From the NCBI GenBank assembly GCA_007115705.1, contig QXEO01001136.1, forward strand, positions 495,757 through 559,756: DNA of 64,000 nt. The letters run 5' to 3'. Source of the DNA: Dactylis glomerata (taxonomy: Eukaryota > Streptophyta > Magnoliopsida > Poales > Poaceae). A program made the translations under genes and the position numbers. The notes under the pieces are model-generated. The model was given only the letters and a program-made list of their open reading frames with translations. It was not told the origin of the DNA and made no database searches. Positions 1 through 10,492 of the stretch are shown one piece after another (within the stretch, counting starts at the first letter, position 1; every line of letters begins with the position of its first letter).

Positions 1-73
1 TGCGTGGTAGTGGGTAATTTTCTTTTCAAAAAAATTCAACGGAACTGGACGGAACCGAAGTTCCGTGCCAATC
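1..73 (-). repeat. Terminal segment of a Mutator-like repeat, inverted copy
   Basis: Read on the minus strand, this segment starts GATTGGCACGGAACTTCGG and continues with two 'agttccg'-like motifs and an AT-rich run. The same order occurs on the plus strand from 7959. I take it as the end of an element that continues beyond the left edge of the window. Similarity also runs a few bases outside the apparent terminus (ctcttttac). Confidence 0.45.
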
Positions 74-345
74 ACCGTAAAAGAGATAATCAAAATATCA
101 TTTTTTAATTCTTATATTATCTTTTGTGTCAAAAAAATCTTATACTATTAGGTTTATGACACTTTTTACCCTCTTAGACATGGCACCTTGTACCCTTAAC
201 TTAGGCAAGACATAGAAGCGTCACAGTGGTGCACGTAGCACACCAGAGTTCAATCCCAATCTAAGAAAAAATTGTGGTGTCTCGCCTCTTCTATTTAGAA
301 CATTGTGGGGTCCCTCCCTCGCTGGGTTACAAAATTATACTAGAT
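74..345. repeat. Block P, an inverted copy of 27360-27545
   Basis: The reverse complement of 27360-27545 aligns here through several long stretches, including the motifs taattcttatatta, ggtttatgacactttttac, aacttaggcaa and ggtccctccctcgctg. This copy has an extra internal stretch (about 215-260). It has no coding potential. It is an old dispersed repeat or an unclassified transposon arm. Confidence 0.6.
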
Positions 346-468
346 CATTGATGGCGCGCGTTGCCGCGCCCGTCTATTTGAGATGAAAATTGTAGTTAGT
401 GATGAAAAATATATATACATTATAGGTAGTCTGTTAGTGAATGGTATGTGAAGTTTTATCATGGTCTT

Positions 469-696
469 TGTTGAAAGTAGAGTCGAGAGACAAACCAGAG
501 AGAGACAACAAATGATTCAAGTGTGTTCTTTATTGATGATGTTTATGTATATATACAATGGGAAGGGATGCAATCCAAGAGACACAACTGTTAGTGAAGG
601 GGTGGATCAAGAGGAGCAACCGTAGGGCAACCGCACACACATGTGGGAAATGCGGGGATTCCCCTAATTAACCATGTGGGTTAATTACTCTTAACA
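469..696 (-). repeat. 3' LTR of the copia element (228 bp)
   Basis: Starts TGTTGAAAGT and ends TCTTAACA. It is identical to the repeat at 6730-6971 except that it lacks 14 bp, near 626, that form one arm of a palindrome in the other copy. Confidence 0.9.
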
Positions 697-706
697 CTCC
701 CCCTAA
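697..706 (-). other. Polypurine tract of the copia element
   Basis: The minus strand reads attagggggagtg directly before the 3' LTR. This is the expected plus-strand primer for a copia element transcribed leftwards. Confidence 0.7.
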
Positions 707-1234
707 TCACCGCTTGACTGCATATTTGTTCATCATCTTTATAAAGTCTCCTCCAAAAACCCTGTGGGAAAAATATGAGGAGTGGTGTTTGATATGTCGC
801 TAAAACTCCTTTAAACCCAGCGGGAAAATAAGGAGAAAATCATGCAACATGTAATGGTAGGATATGTTGTTAAAACTCCTTCAAACCCAATGGGAAAATA
901 AGGAGAAAATGATACAACATATCATTATTATTGCCTCATTGTTAACTCCATATGAGAAAAACCTTGTCAAAGGGAAAAACCTCATAGAGTTTAGAGAGCA
1001 ATATATATGTCGTGTATACTTTCCTAAAAACCCCGATGGGGAAAACAGAAAGTATGACATATGATCTTGTGTTGATATTACCTCATTAAAAATCTTGATG
1101 AGAACCTTGATAGTAAACTCATAAAGGGAAAAAGAGTGTAATATGATGCTTTGAATAGGAGTAGTCCAGAGAGATACTCCCCCTGATTCTTGCAAATCCT
1201 GAAGCCGTCGAATACCAATTCCATGAAAATATTT

Positions 1235-1480
1235 CTAAAATATGAAAGTTGGTAGAGACTTCATGAATAGGTCAGCGAGGTTAGCGCATGATTTGACTTG
1301 CAAGATATTTATTCTCCGCCTCTTATGGAGCTCATGGAGATAAAACAACTTAGAGGCAATATGCTCAATGATATTGCTCTCGATGTATCCTATTTGCATC
1401 CATGCAACACAAACCAACATTATCTGTGTAGATAATGGTTGATGATTCAAGAGAACCAATACCATATAACCCATGTATGT
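1235..1480 (-). pseudogene. copia RNase H remnant
   Basis: The minus-strand translation ends with QVKSCANLADLFMKSLP. This matches the conserved end of copia RNase H, in which a 'Q(V/T)KS-x-NLADLFTKSLP'-type motif closes Pol. Upstream are diverged forms of the IxSNIxxHI stretch. The copy carries frame breaks and is not a functional domain. Confidence 0.75.
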
Positions 1481-1499
1481 GGTTTATCATTCTGTAAAG

Positions 1500-2900
1500 C
1501 TACACGTGTAACATGGCTTTGTATTCCAGAATGATTGGTAGGTGTAGTCACCGAAGTCTGTTTCGAAGACATCAATGGAGTGACACTTCTACCATGTAGG
1601 TACACATTGTGAGGATCATTCAAGTAGCCAACACCAGTGTATCCTGATGATATTGGAGTTCAGATTTCTCTGAAATTACCATAATAGGTCAAGTAATGTG
1701 TGGTGCCTTGGAGATATCGAAAGATATTCTTGATTCCCAACCAGTTGTTTTGATAGGTCCAATGGCACTAGGATATGGAACTTCAAGTCCCAACATCCCT
1801 TCTACATCATCGCGCGGTTTGAGTGAATCTTTCTCTATGTCTAGAGATTGAACAACCGGCATGGGAGATGGATATGACTTGTCCATTTTAGCTTTCTCCA
1901 ATATTTATAATATAGGCAGCTTGGTGTACCATAATACTTGAGTGAAGTAGCCTGACTTGTAGTATCAAGCAATGTTTGGGTTTAACCAAATCCTTCATCT
2001 CAAATTCCGTCTTTTAGATGATCACGTGCTTTGTCATTGCAGGAGTATCCTTGTGTATGACAAACACGCATGGGTAATCATCATTGTAGGAGTAATTCTT
2101 GTGCATAAGGAACTCACTACGTCGGTTGTACCAAAATATACCGACAACAATAAGCCATGTAATGACTCATTGATTTTACACAATGCATGTTGCATTTTAT
2201 ATTTCGATTTGGATAGAGATTCCATCAGGAACCATACATGTCCAAATCTAGTGATCCACATGAAATGTAGCCACTACATCTATCAACTGCATAGATAGAT
2301 GATTTTGCACTGCCAATGATATAATTATCGGAAAATTTTGAGGATTCCAATCCTATCTGGAGAGTAGGTCTCGGATCTCTGCGAAAACCCGACCTTATGC
2401 TACAAGCCTTGCTTTCTCACCACCTTGTTGTTCTCTAGAAGAAAACATATTGATTCCCGTAGGGAATTCAATTGGAGGAGCGAGGCTAATTCTGCTTGGA
2501 TTGCATCCTTTGTTTGTTTCAGTCCGAGCGAGTGGTTTACACTCTGCCATGGCCATGGTCTTTGGATCTGAATAATTTGAAGGATGTACGCAATCATACA
2601 AGAGAAATATTTGTCGACAATTGTAGACTTTGGTTATATGATTCTCCAGAATCGATATTGTTGGAGGAAATCTCATGCACCCATGATGACTCTTCGTGAT
2701 TTCCCAATACGTATGAGTCCAGGTGTTCCGATGTCCCAGCCAGTGTGTGCAAGCTGAAGCTGGGGTTGTGGAGGTTTCCCTTCCACTGGGTGTATACTAC
2801 CCATAAGGTGTTTATCAACGCAAGGTTGACTTGCATTTACTGATTTAGAGGATATCTCCTCAATTTCCTTTGTTGCTTGCATGAAGCTAGATCCTGGTTA
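1500..2900 (-). pseudogene. copia reverse transcriptase and linker remnant
   Basis: Scattered minus-strand segments in different frames resemble copia Pol between integrase and RNase H. Examples are MEKAKMDKSYPSPMPVVQSL at about 1840-1901 (RT C-terminal region) and a linker with MQATKEIEEISSKSVNASQP near 2820-2882. Frames shift repeatedly and stops are common. No intact catalytic YVDD motif could be read. Confidence 0.55.
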
Positions 2901-3749
2901 CAGGCCGTACTACTCCCCCTCTTTTTAGGTAAGGGGAGTTGAGTGGTTTTTATTGGTACCTCCACTCTTTTGGGCGCATTTCTAGCCGGACTAAAGGATT
3001 TTGTAACACCTTTGAGATCAGTAAATGAATATGGCAGGTTATTTGCAATGAGTTGCAAATATGTGAATTCTGGACGTAGTCCAAATTCTTGAATACATGG
3101 ATATAAGGTGGGACGTGGAGTCCCTATTGATTTCCTGGCATTATGTGTGGTACATGAAATCTCCCCCTAATGCCTGGAAATAATCCATCCTTTATAAGCA
3201 ATCAGCATACTGGGCTATGAATGAATCTCTAATGAGGGGTTCAAGGTACGTGTTGATCGACGGAGATCTGTACCCCACATAGATCCTTAGTCTGTGGGCC
3301 CAATGATGTACGCTGCGGTGGTGAGATCGGTACGCGTGAAGCGCATCCGAACTTACGCAGATGGGAAATGCTCGGAGGATTTCCATGTATCAATTGCAGA
3401 GGAGGAGTACTGTGATATACAGTTAGTCATTGAGCAGTGTGTAAAGCTGCATGACTCCAACGTCAAGTTGGTAATTACAATTCAGTAACAAAGGTCTTGC
3501 AATGAGTTTGATCCTCTGAATAATGGATCTAGACAAACCATTTTGAGTATGGACATATGGGATAGAGTGCTGAACTTCAGTCCTCAAGGCCATGCAAGTC
3601 ATTAAGGCCACATGAGGAGAATTCTGCATCATTATCCATGCGAATTGATAAAATTCGACTTTCATGATAATGGGCGTGTAACTTAATTACTTCCCTCATT
3701 ATCGTGGTAAATGCATGGTTTCATATGGACATAAGCACACGTGTGACCA

Positions 3750-4151
3750 TCATGTAGATGCGTCAATGAATACCATGAAAATACCTAATATGGTCCACAC
3801 GATGGTTGGATGAACACAAATATCCCCCTGAATGAGTTCAAGGAACTGAAGTGGTTCATCTTGTATGTTGAGGTGCGAAGGCCTCAAAATTGGCTTCCCA
3901 GTAGTGGCGCACGAGGTGCACACACATTCTAGTGAGGGAATTTGAACTCGAGCAAGTTGTGACCAATGGAATTGCTTTATATGCAACATGTGGTACGGGT
4001 TGGATGCATGTGTAGTACAATCCAAACAATGGAGAGGGTACTTTTTCAAATACTTGTTCCTCATCCATCGGATTGCTTCCCGTAGAAATCTATATATCGA
4101 GTTAAAGGATTTCCAGGATTGAAAAATCTTTCTCAGATATATAGAACTCAT
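3750..4151 (-). pseudogene. copia integrase remnant (GAG-pre-integrase to core start)
   Basis: A 133-codon open stretch contains C..C-type zinc-site remnants and then ends with LELIQGDICVHPTIVWTI and FMVFIDAST. This is the copia integrase core entry, normally 'QGDICGPI...FMVLIDAST'. Only the first part of the core remains in this frame, and neighbouring sequence continues in other frames. Confidence 0.7.
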
Positions 4152-4159
4152 ACAATCTT

Positions 4160-5640
4160 ATTATATCAAAGTGCTGATGCAATATTTACAACAACATCAA
4201 TGGACATGAATAAGTTGATCACTAAGGAGATAGTAGGACTAGTTAAAGTCTCCAAACATGTCAGTTAAGGCATACTTACTATCATGTTCTCCGTGCTCAT
4301 AGGGATCCTATGACTTCTGGAGTGTCGTAGCGTTGCTAGGTCCAAGAGGAACGTCTTGCAAACCAACTCCATTAGTGTCATCTGGATGAAGGTTAAAGTT
4401 GGATTCAAACCTTTTCCCTTGAGGTGCTTTGCGCGTCTAGGATTGTTGGTAGAGAACAACCAGATACTTTAGGTCTTGCACTTGGTAGTGGGATGCGTGT
4501 AGCATCCATGTTTGTCACTAAGCTTAGTTTTGTTAAACCTTTGCTTTGTGATGCATTTCCCACCGTCCAAGTTTCATGGCTTGAGGGCCTGAAACAAAGT
4601 GATTGGGGATTCCTCCTCCAAATACTCGGACTAAGATCTGGATGAATATTTCTGCTCATCTCGCAGCGGCGTGACTCCAATCTGGAGAGGGTCATCCAGA
4701 TTCTGGATTGCACGCACTAATCCATGGGACGCAAGAGTGATCTTGATGTCCATGGCCCAGATGGTAGTTGAGGCCATTGAGGTCTGAGTGCATCAAACTC
4801 TCTTTTCGGCCATCGGTTACCATCATGGGTAAACCAGAGATTATTAATTTATGCGTGGTAAATCAAAAATCCATCATGGTTATGTTGTAATGAACAATGC
4901 AAAATTAATGATATTCAAGAAGTGGGCTTGAAAATCACTAGCGTGGACTTCAAGTTGTTAAATATGACACATTGTAGATACTCCCCAAAAAGAATTTCGG
5001 GGTCCATCTCTCAGTACTAGAGAGTATAATCTGATGAAATCAGTAGATACTCATGTTTCTAGTACCTTATGTCATAATTTAATTAAAATGTATGGGAGAT
5101 CACTTGATAAATAATCATGGTAGCGAAGATAATCTGCAATGCATGCAGTAGATCCATGCACTACCTTTATCCCAAACATCAACTTGAAGAAGTCACTTAG
5201 AATTTTGCATATTCAATTCGCTTGCTTGTATTAAGCCGAAGGCTCAATTAAGACGATGAATTGATTTTATTTGCAAGAATTTGAAAAACTCATTGCAAAT
5301 ATTAGATGCAACTAATCTCAACATGTAGGAAACATGGAAATATAAATTGCATCCGACATAAATTCTGGAATACATGGTACTCAACAGAAAATAAAAATAC
5401 AACAGCTAAAAAGCTGTAATTTACAGAGTCTAAGCACAGATTAAACTGCTAGATCTACTGTTAAGCTAATTATTCCAAATACTTAAACGTATTTTAATTA
5501 GCAAGGGCCTGATGGCCAATGGCATGCACATGGGCTGCGTTAAGCTATTCAGAAGCTCAAATTGGATAAGCTTCTAGGCTATACGAGAAGATAAGGGACT
5601 GCTGCCAGCGAATATTTGGCTGTATCATTGTCCCCAAATC
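4160..5640 (-). pseudogene. Probable gag region of the copia element, unreadable
   Basis: By position (between the leader and the integrase remnant) this should hold gag and protease. No frame stays open and I could not recognise a zinc knuckle or protease motif. Base composition is AT-rich, as in the rest of the element body. Confidence 0.3.
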
Positions 5641-6710
5641 GATTCCCATTCAGACCATGGCGGTCAACGCATTCACCACCACGCGCCTCTGTTGCCGCAT
5701 CGGCGCTGTTCACCGTCGGCCGGAGCCTCTGCCACCAAGGTCGTCCTCGTCGGAGAATCGGCCAGGGAGACAGGCGTTATGTGAGGTGCCGTTGGCTAGC
5801 CCCAGCGCGGCCGGGCTCATGTGCCGGCGCGGCGCCCGCAGCCTCTCGACGGCAGGCTGGGGCCTGGAGGCCGAGGGCCACGAGGCTGCGGCGAGCACTG
5901 GAGCGCGGTGCAGGTGGAGGAGTGCCGGGCGCCGGGGATGGCAGGCTCGGCGGCGCGACGGCGTAGGCAAGCCGAAGGCGAAGGCAAGCGCGTCGCCCTC
6001 ACGCACCTGCACGCGATTGCCCGCGGGGTGCGCCACCGACAACAACATCAGGAGCGGCGCGCCGGCTCCGACTTCAACAACCGCAGGGGTCAGGGATAGG
6101 AGCGGCGTGGCCGCATCCTCTTCATCGCCTACGGCGACGACGGTGTTCTCCGAAGGCAAGGCAGCGTTAGGGCGACGGCCGCAGGTCCGCAGGAAGCTCT
6201 GGACGTGCCTCCGAACTCGAAGACGGAGGTGGGCGACAGGCCGGCCATTGGAGGCTGCAGCACGGCGCCCTCGCCGTCGTCCTCCGGACGTGATGCCGTG
6301 TCGTTGCCGTACTCGTGCAGCGGGCAGACAACCCACCCATGCGCAGGGCACCAGAACGGCGGCGACGGCGGCTCGTGTGCAGGGTCAACGTCGACAGCCC
6401 CTAGCATTGGCGCGGCCGTCGGCGGCGCAAGGGGCTGGACTGCCGGCGTAGAGCCGTTCGCCGGACCCGTGGCCCACGAGGGACGCACACACCGTGGCGA
6501 CGCCCACGGTAGCGGCGGCCGTCGAAGCGACGAACGGCATGGACATGACGAAGAAGATGGCGGCGTCCTCCAACTGCTAGTCGACGGAGGCCGACGAAGC
6601 GGGAGCGACGGAAAAAATGGGGCATCAGGCGAGGCATGTTCTCACCTTTTTCTGCTTGTTGATTCCGCCCTTGATCTTCTTATTCCGGCGATCGCCGGAG
6701 TTTGCTCTCG
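5640..6710 (-). other. GC-rich leader of the copia element
   Basis: About 1.1 kb next to the 5' LTR is strongly GC-rich, in contrast to the AT-rich body. Open frames exist on both strands (264 codons on plus, 213 on minus), as expected by chance at this composition. Either it is a long structured 5' leader or it is a captured piece of a host gene. I recognise no domain in any frame. Confidence 0.4.
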
Positions 6711-6729
6711 GTAGAGCGTGCTGATAACG
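6708..6729 (-). other. Primer-binding-site region of the copia element
   Basis: On the minus strand, directly inside the 5' LTR, the sequence reads cgttatcagcacgctctacc. It resembles the tatcagagc core of initiator-Met-tRNA sites but is not a perfect match, so the tRNA assignment is tentative. Confidence 0.4.
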
Positions 6730-6971
6730 TGTTGAAAGTAGAGTCGAGAGACAAACCAGAGAGAGACAACAAATGATTCAAGTGTGTTCTTTATTGATGA
6801 TGTTTATGTATATATACAATGGGAAGGGATGCAATCCAAGAGACACAACTGTTAGTGAAGGGGTGGATCAAGAGGAGCAACCGTAGGCGGTTGCCAAAAT
6901 GGCAACCGCACACACATGTGGGAAATGCGGGGATTCCCCTAATTAACCATGTGGGTTAATTACTCTTAACA
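6730..6971 (-). repeat. 5' LTR of the copia element (242 bp)
   Basis: Same ends as 469-696. It contains a perfect 10-bp inverted repeat with a 3-base loop at 6887-6909 (gcggttgcca, aaa, tggcaaccgc). Confidence 0.9.
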
Positions 6972-6976
6972 GTCTT

Positions 6977-7940
6977 GTCCAGTTGGTTTTGGGTCTTCTT
7001 TGGTTCTGATTCTACGTCTATGATATGGAGCCTTGAATACAGGCTGTACTGTTTAGTGAATGTGACCGATTGCAAGCACTGGATATTGCCTATATAAATG
7101 TATCACACTTTGCCATGCCGGTGCGTTAGTATGAAAGAATTACAAGTTACATATTTATAAAACACATGACGGTTTTGTAAACATTCACATATATTGGTCA
7201 ATATTCGAATTTTAATCTGTTTTACAAAGAAAAATCTTGGGCTCATGGAAGAATCCTTGACTTTTCCTCTCATCGGAGAAAGCAAAACATGTAAGATGTG
7301 ATCATTAAAAAAGTTAAAATTTGTATATCAGATGCATTCACACAAATGCTATAGATAAGAAATGTCGCATGACTCACTGATGATAGGGAGCAACGTATAC
7401 ACACTGAATTCCTTTTAGCCAATTCCTTATTGTGCTGCTAAACCTGTGATGTTTGCAACAACAATGAATTTTGACTACTAAAAAGGAAATTATGAGAGAC
7501 GATTTCACCTTGTATTGCATTGTTCTCTAGATCAAATGCAGAAGTCTTCCTAGTTTGTCTTTTACATCAGAAATTAACATAGTTTTCGATTGAAGTATCA
7601 AGATGCCTCCTTGCAATGTTCAGGACTACTAAGAGATTTTTAGTTCCTAAGTTAATTGGTCCAATTTGTGTAAACACTAAAGTGATGACAACATAACAAT
7701 CAAGCTACCTTTCGGAAAAAAATAACAATCAAGCAGAGATACAAACAGGTGCACACTGTCCGTCAAGTAGAAATAGTACTTGCCAGCAGCTATGCATGTT
7801 GCGTGGGTCAGCATAAGAACTAAGGTTTTGATGAAAGTTCTACCATCATCTTACATTTTTTATTTTATTATAGGCAGTCTGTTAGTGAATGATCAATATG
7901 TAAAAATGGAGAACTAAGCACTGTCTAGTAATTTCATATC
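6977..7940. other. AT-rich intergenic stretch, nothing recognised
   Basis: No supported ORF or transposon termini. A short stretch near 7870-7892 (ttataggcagtctgttagtgaat) repeats one at 420-441, left of the copia insertion, so part of this flank is a diverged direct duplication. Confidence 0.5.
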
Positions 7941-8360
7941 ATAGAGCTCTTTTACAATGATTGGCGCGGAACTTAGGTTCCATCCAGTTCCGTTGGGCCT
8001 GAATTTTTTATGACCGTTGATTAAAAGAGATGATTACCTTTTTAAAACTTGACAGTGCTTTCACGATAAAAAAAATGTACACCTGATCGGTCAAAGTCCA
8101 TGGTTTCTGAAGTTAAGGTAAAAAAAACTCCCAAGCAGTCTTCCATCCAGATCAAAAGAAAAGAAAGAAAACAGAGGCGCGCCCGATGAGAGAGGGAACT
8201 GCGCTGGCGCCGACGCCACCGCCAACCTTCCAACCGAGCATCGCCACCGCGTGCCCGGTGCCCCTCCCATTCGAATGTCCCTCTCCCGAAGACACTGACT
8301 TTAAATAAGTCAATGTGGAGTTGAGCTAGCTAGCTGGGGAAGCGATCGATCTCTGAAAAT

Positions 8361-8770
8361 CTATCGGTACGGATCTAGCTTACTGAACGGCCGGCGAAAA
8401 AGCGCGCGGCTATCTGTGCGTGCGGCACGGCGACCGTGGAAGCAGGTGGTGTGTGTCGCGCGCTGGTGGTGATGGGCTGGTGTGATGACAGGAAAAAGGC
8501 ATGGACTAGCTGGTGAGGCGCATGCAGGTAAGGGGAAGCAGAGCAAGTGAACGCGGCCTGGCTCGACCGTGTTTGTGAGCGCGGGCATGGCTGGGAGCTG
8601 GCGATGCAAGGCAATCTTGCGCACGCGGCTGCCGGTGCTCCTACTGGCAAGCAAGAACTTCCCGAACAGCCATAGCGTCATTCTTGGTTTGCTCAAGGAC
8701 TTGGTCAGGCTCAGCAGCGCCATCATCACGAAACTTCATCACGAAACTATACATTGCCATCTACGTCGAT
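8361..8770 (-). pseudogene. GC-rich gene fragment, unidentified
   Basis: A minus-strand open stretch of 122 codons starts MMMALLSLTKSLSKPRMTLW. An overlapping frame starts MAMYSFVMKF and contains an acidic, glutamine-rich segment. Codon-like GC bias contrasts with the surrounding DNA. I recognise no domain, and the frames break, so this is likely a captured or decayed exon. Confidence 0.25.
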
Positions 8771-8783
8771 GACGCCAAATCAC

Positions 8784-8951
8784 TCATGCGCTCGACACAC
8801 AAGGCCACTGCCTCGCTGACAAGCCGCATATGACATTCATGGACGCGTGCTCTGGGAAACGCGCGTAGACGAAGGTGACGATGACGAGACATGTAACGGC
8901 GACCACTGCGGTAACCACGGTCTCCGCGAGGCCGACCGGGGAGCACGTCAT
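8784..8951 (-). pseudogene. Fragment with one predicted membrane helix
   Basis: A 55-codon frame starts MTCSPVGLAETVVTAVVAVT and continues into a hydrophobic run (CLVIVTFVYA), which looks like the N-terminal anchor of a small membrane protein. An overlapping 72-codon ORF in another frame (8761-8979) is basic and probably a shadow. Identity unknown. Confidence 0.25.
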
Positions 8952-9375
8952 GGAGGATCTCACCGAGTGTCCTAGCCATCCGGCGACTTTGCCGGTGCAG
9001 AGTGTCGTCAGTCTTGAGATGAAGGGATAGGTCGCGCTGTTACGGCGACCATGCCGTCAAGCTACCCTCGCATCGCAGAATCAATCGGACGAATCCAAAC
9101 CTCGAACACTCCTGGACACACGAAGCCTTGAGATGAAGGGCCAGATCGCGCTGTTAAATTAAGATTAACCACAGTCATCCACTAAGTATCGTTTTATTAA
9201 ATAGAATGAATTAATAACTTATTTTTCGGTCCCACATAATTTTAGTTCCGGTCCCACGATTCTAGCAGCGTTGAGTTCCATCAGTTTAGTTCCGTCTAGT
9301 TCTGTTAATTTTATTACCATCCGATCGGGTGGATGGATGGTTCCTAAAAATGCCAATCACTCTAAAACTTATACC

Positions 9376-10487
9376 ATTCACTTTGAATGGAGGTAGATTT
9401 AAAATTCTCAGCCGTATGGTGATATTTGTAAAATCCTAAAAACAAAGTAATCTATTGCTTTAACAATGTAACAACGGGTTCCCTGCATTCAATCTAATAT
9501 CCTGTTAATATAAATGTGTATACGTATGCACATGACTATACTTGATTGAAGAAACTTTTGAATAAAGCCTAAAAGGTTATACTGAACTATATCCTATACT
9601 CCATGGGCTATATGAACATATATGTGTGGGTTTTTGCTGGTTTTCCTTAATTAACTGTGCCTTGTTAGGTTTTGGATCCGGTTTTGCTTATTAACTGGAC
9701 CAACTCTTCTTCTTCCTAATACAATGCAGGAGCGCCATCCCTCTGACCAGATCTCATAAAAAACATATTTCACATAACTTTTCTAGGTATTTTTCTAACA
9801 CATTTTTATTCTATCACAGTATATATTTCCTATGAGATTAGTACTCTTTCCAACTATGTTACATGTATTCAAACCAAAACTGTTCGTTATATATGCTTTT
9901 TTCCCCATCGCTTCTATGTTTTGTTTAACCGAACCAAACAGATCTCTGTCACCTTCCAAAATAAGATCAGGTTCAACGATTGAAATGTTCCAAAATCAGG
10001 ACATGGCATTTCCATATTTCTCTTTCAACTTACAGATGCAGGGAAACCTTTAAGAAAGAACTTAACTGACTCAGATATAAAGATAAAAATAAAAGCTACA
10101 ACACATTTTCTACTTTGGTGGATAGCTTCATTTTAAAATCTATAGTCTAGCTTTCTTTTTTATACAAATCATTTGTACAGATGTAACATATATCTAAAAG
10201 TCTATAAAAAGATGCATCTACTGTTTTTATCAAAAATATAAATGAATAGAATGGAGAAGATATTTCACACCTCCCCAATCCCGGAATATATATTGTTTTT
10301 GTCATAAATCTAAGTATCATCTATTATTCCAGATATATAGAAAAATACCATAATCTACAATTAATTTCAAATAAGTATGTTCATACTTCAATATGAATTT
10401 AATGTTATTTAGTTCTCTAGATATTGTTGTTCTATTTCATAAGTATTTATTGAACATAAACTGCTTTCACTTAGAATAAACTTAAAA
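9376..10487. other. AT-rich intergenic stretch
   Basis: No gene. Two short segments (9385-9415 and 9583-9610) recur, brought close together, at 27783-27840 just downstream of a chitinase fragment. So this sequence shares ancestry with the flank of that array. Confidence 0.45.
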
Positions 10488-10492
10488 TCAAA

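Larger units (their letters stand above)
469..6971 (-). mobile_element. Ty1/copia LTR retrotransposon, complete but coding-degenerate
   Basis: Two direct terminal repeats begin tgttgaaagtagag and end cttaaca. They are flanked by a perfect 5-bp target duplication, gtctt, at 464-468 and 6972-6976. A purine-rich tract (agggggagtg on the minus strand) lies next to the left repeat, so the left repeat is the 3' LTR and the element reads on the minus strand. Going down from about 4.2 kb are recognisable integrase, reverse transcriptase and RNase H remnants in copia order, all broken by stops and frameshifts. The two LTRs show no base substitution by eye, only one 14-bp indel, so the insertion looks recent although the coding part is long dead. 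Confidence 0.9.
7941..9375. mobile_element. Mutator-like element candidate carrying GC-rich gene debris
   Basis: The left end reads acaatgattggcgcggaac...ggttccat. The right end, reverse-complemented, reads gagtgattggca...ggaaccat. This gives imperfect inverted ends of about 40 bp sharing the GATTGGC core and GGTTCCAT/GGAACCAT boxes. The interior (about 8160-9130) is GC-rich and gene-like, as in Pack-MULEs. I could not find a clear 9-bp target duplication, so the exact ends and the class remain uncertain. Confidence 0.4.

Noticed and set aside
5657..6451. 264-codon plus-strand ORF as a host gene
   Set aside because: It lies antisense in the GC-rich leader of the copia element. Equally long frames exist on the other strand, and no domain is recognisable.
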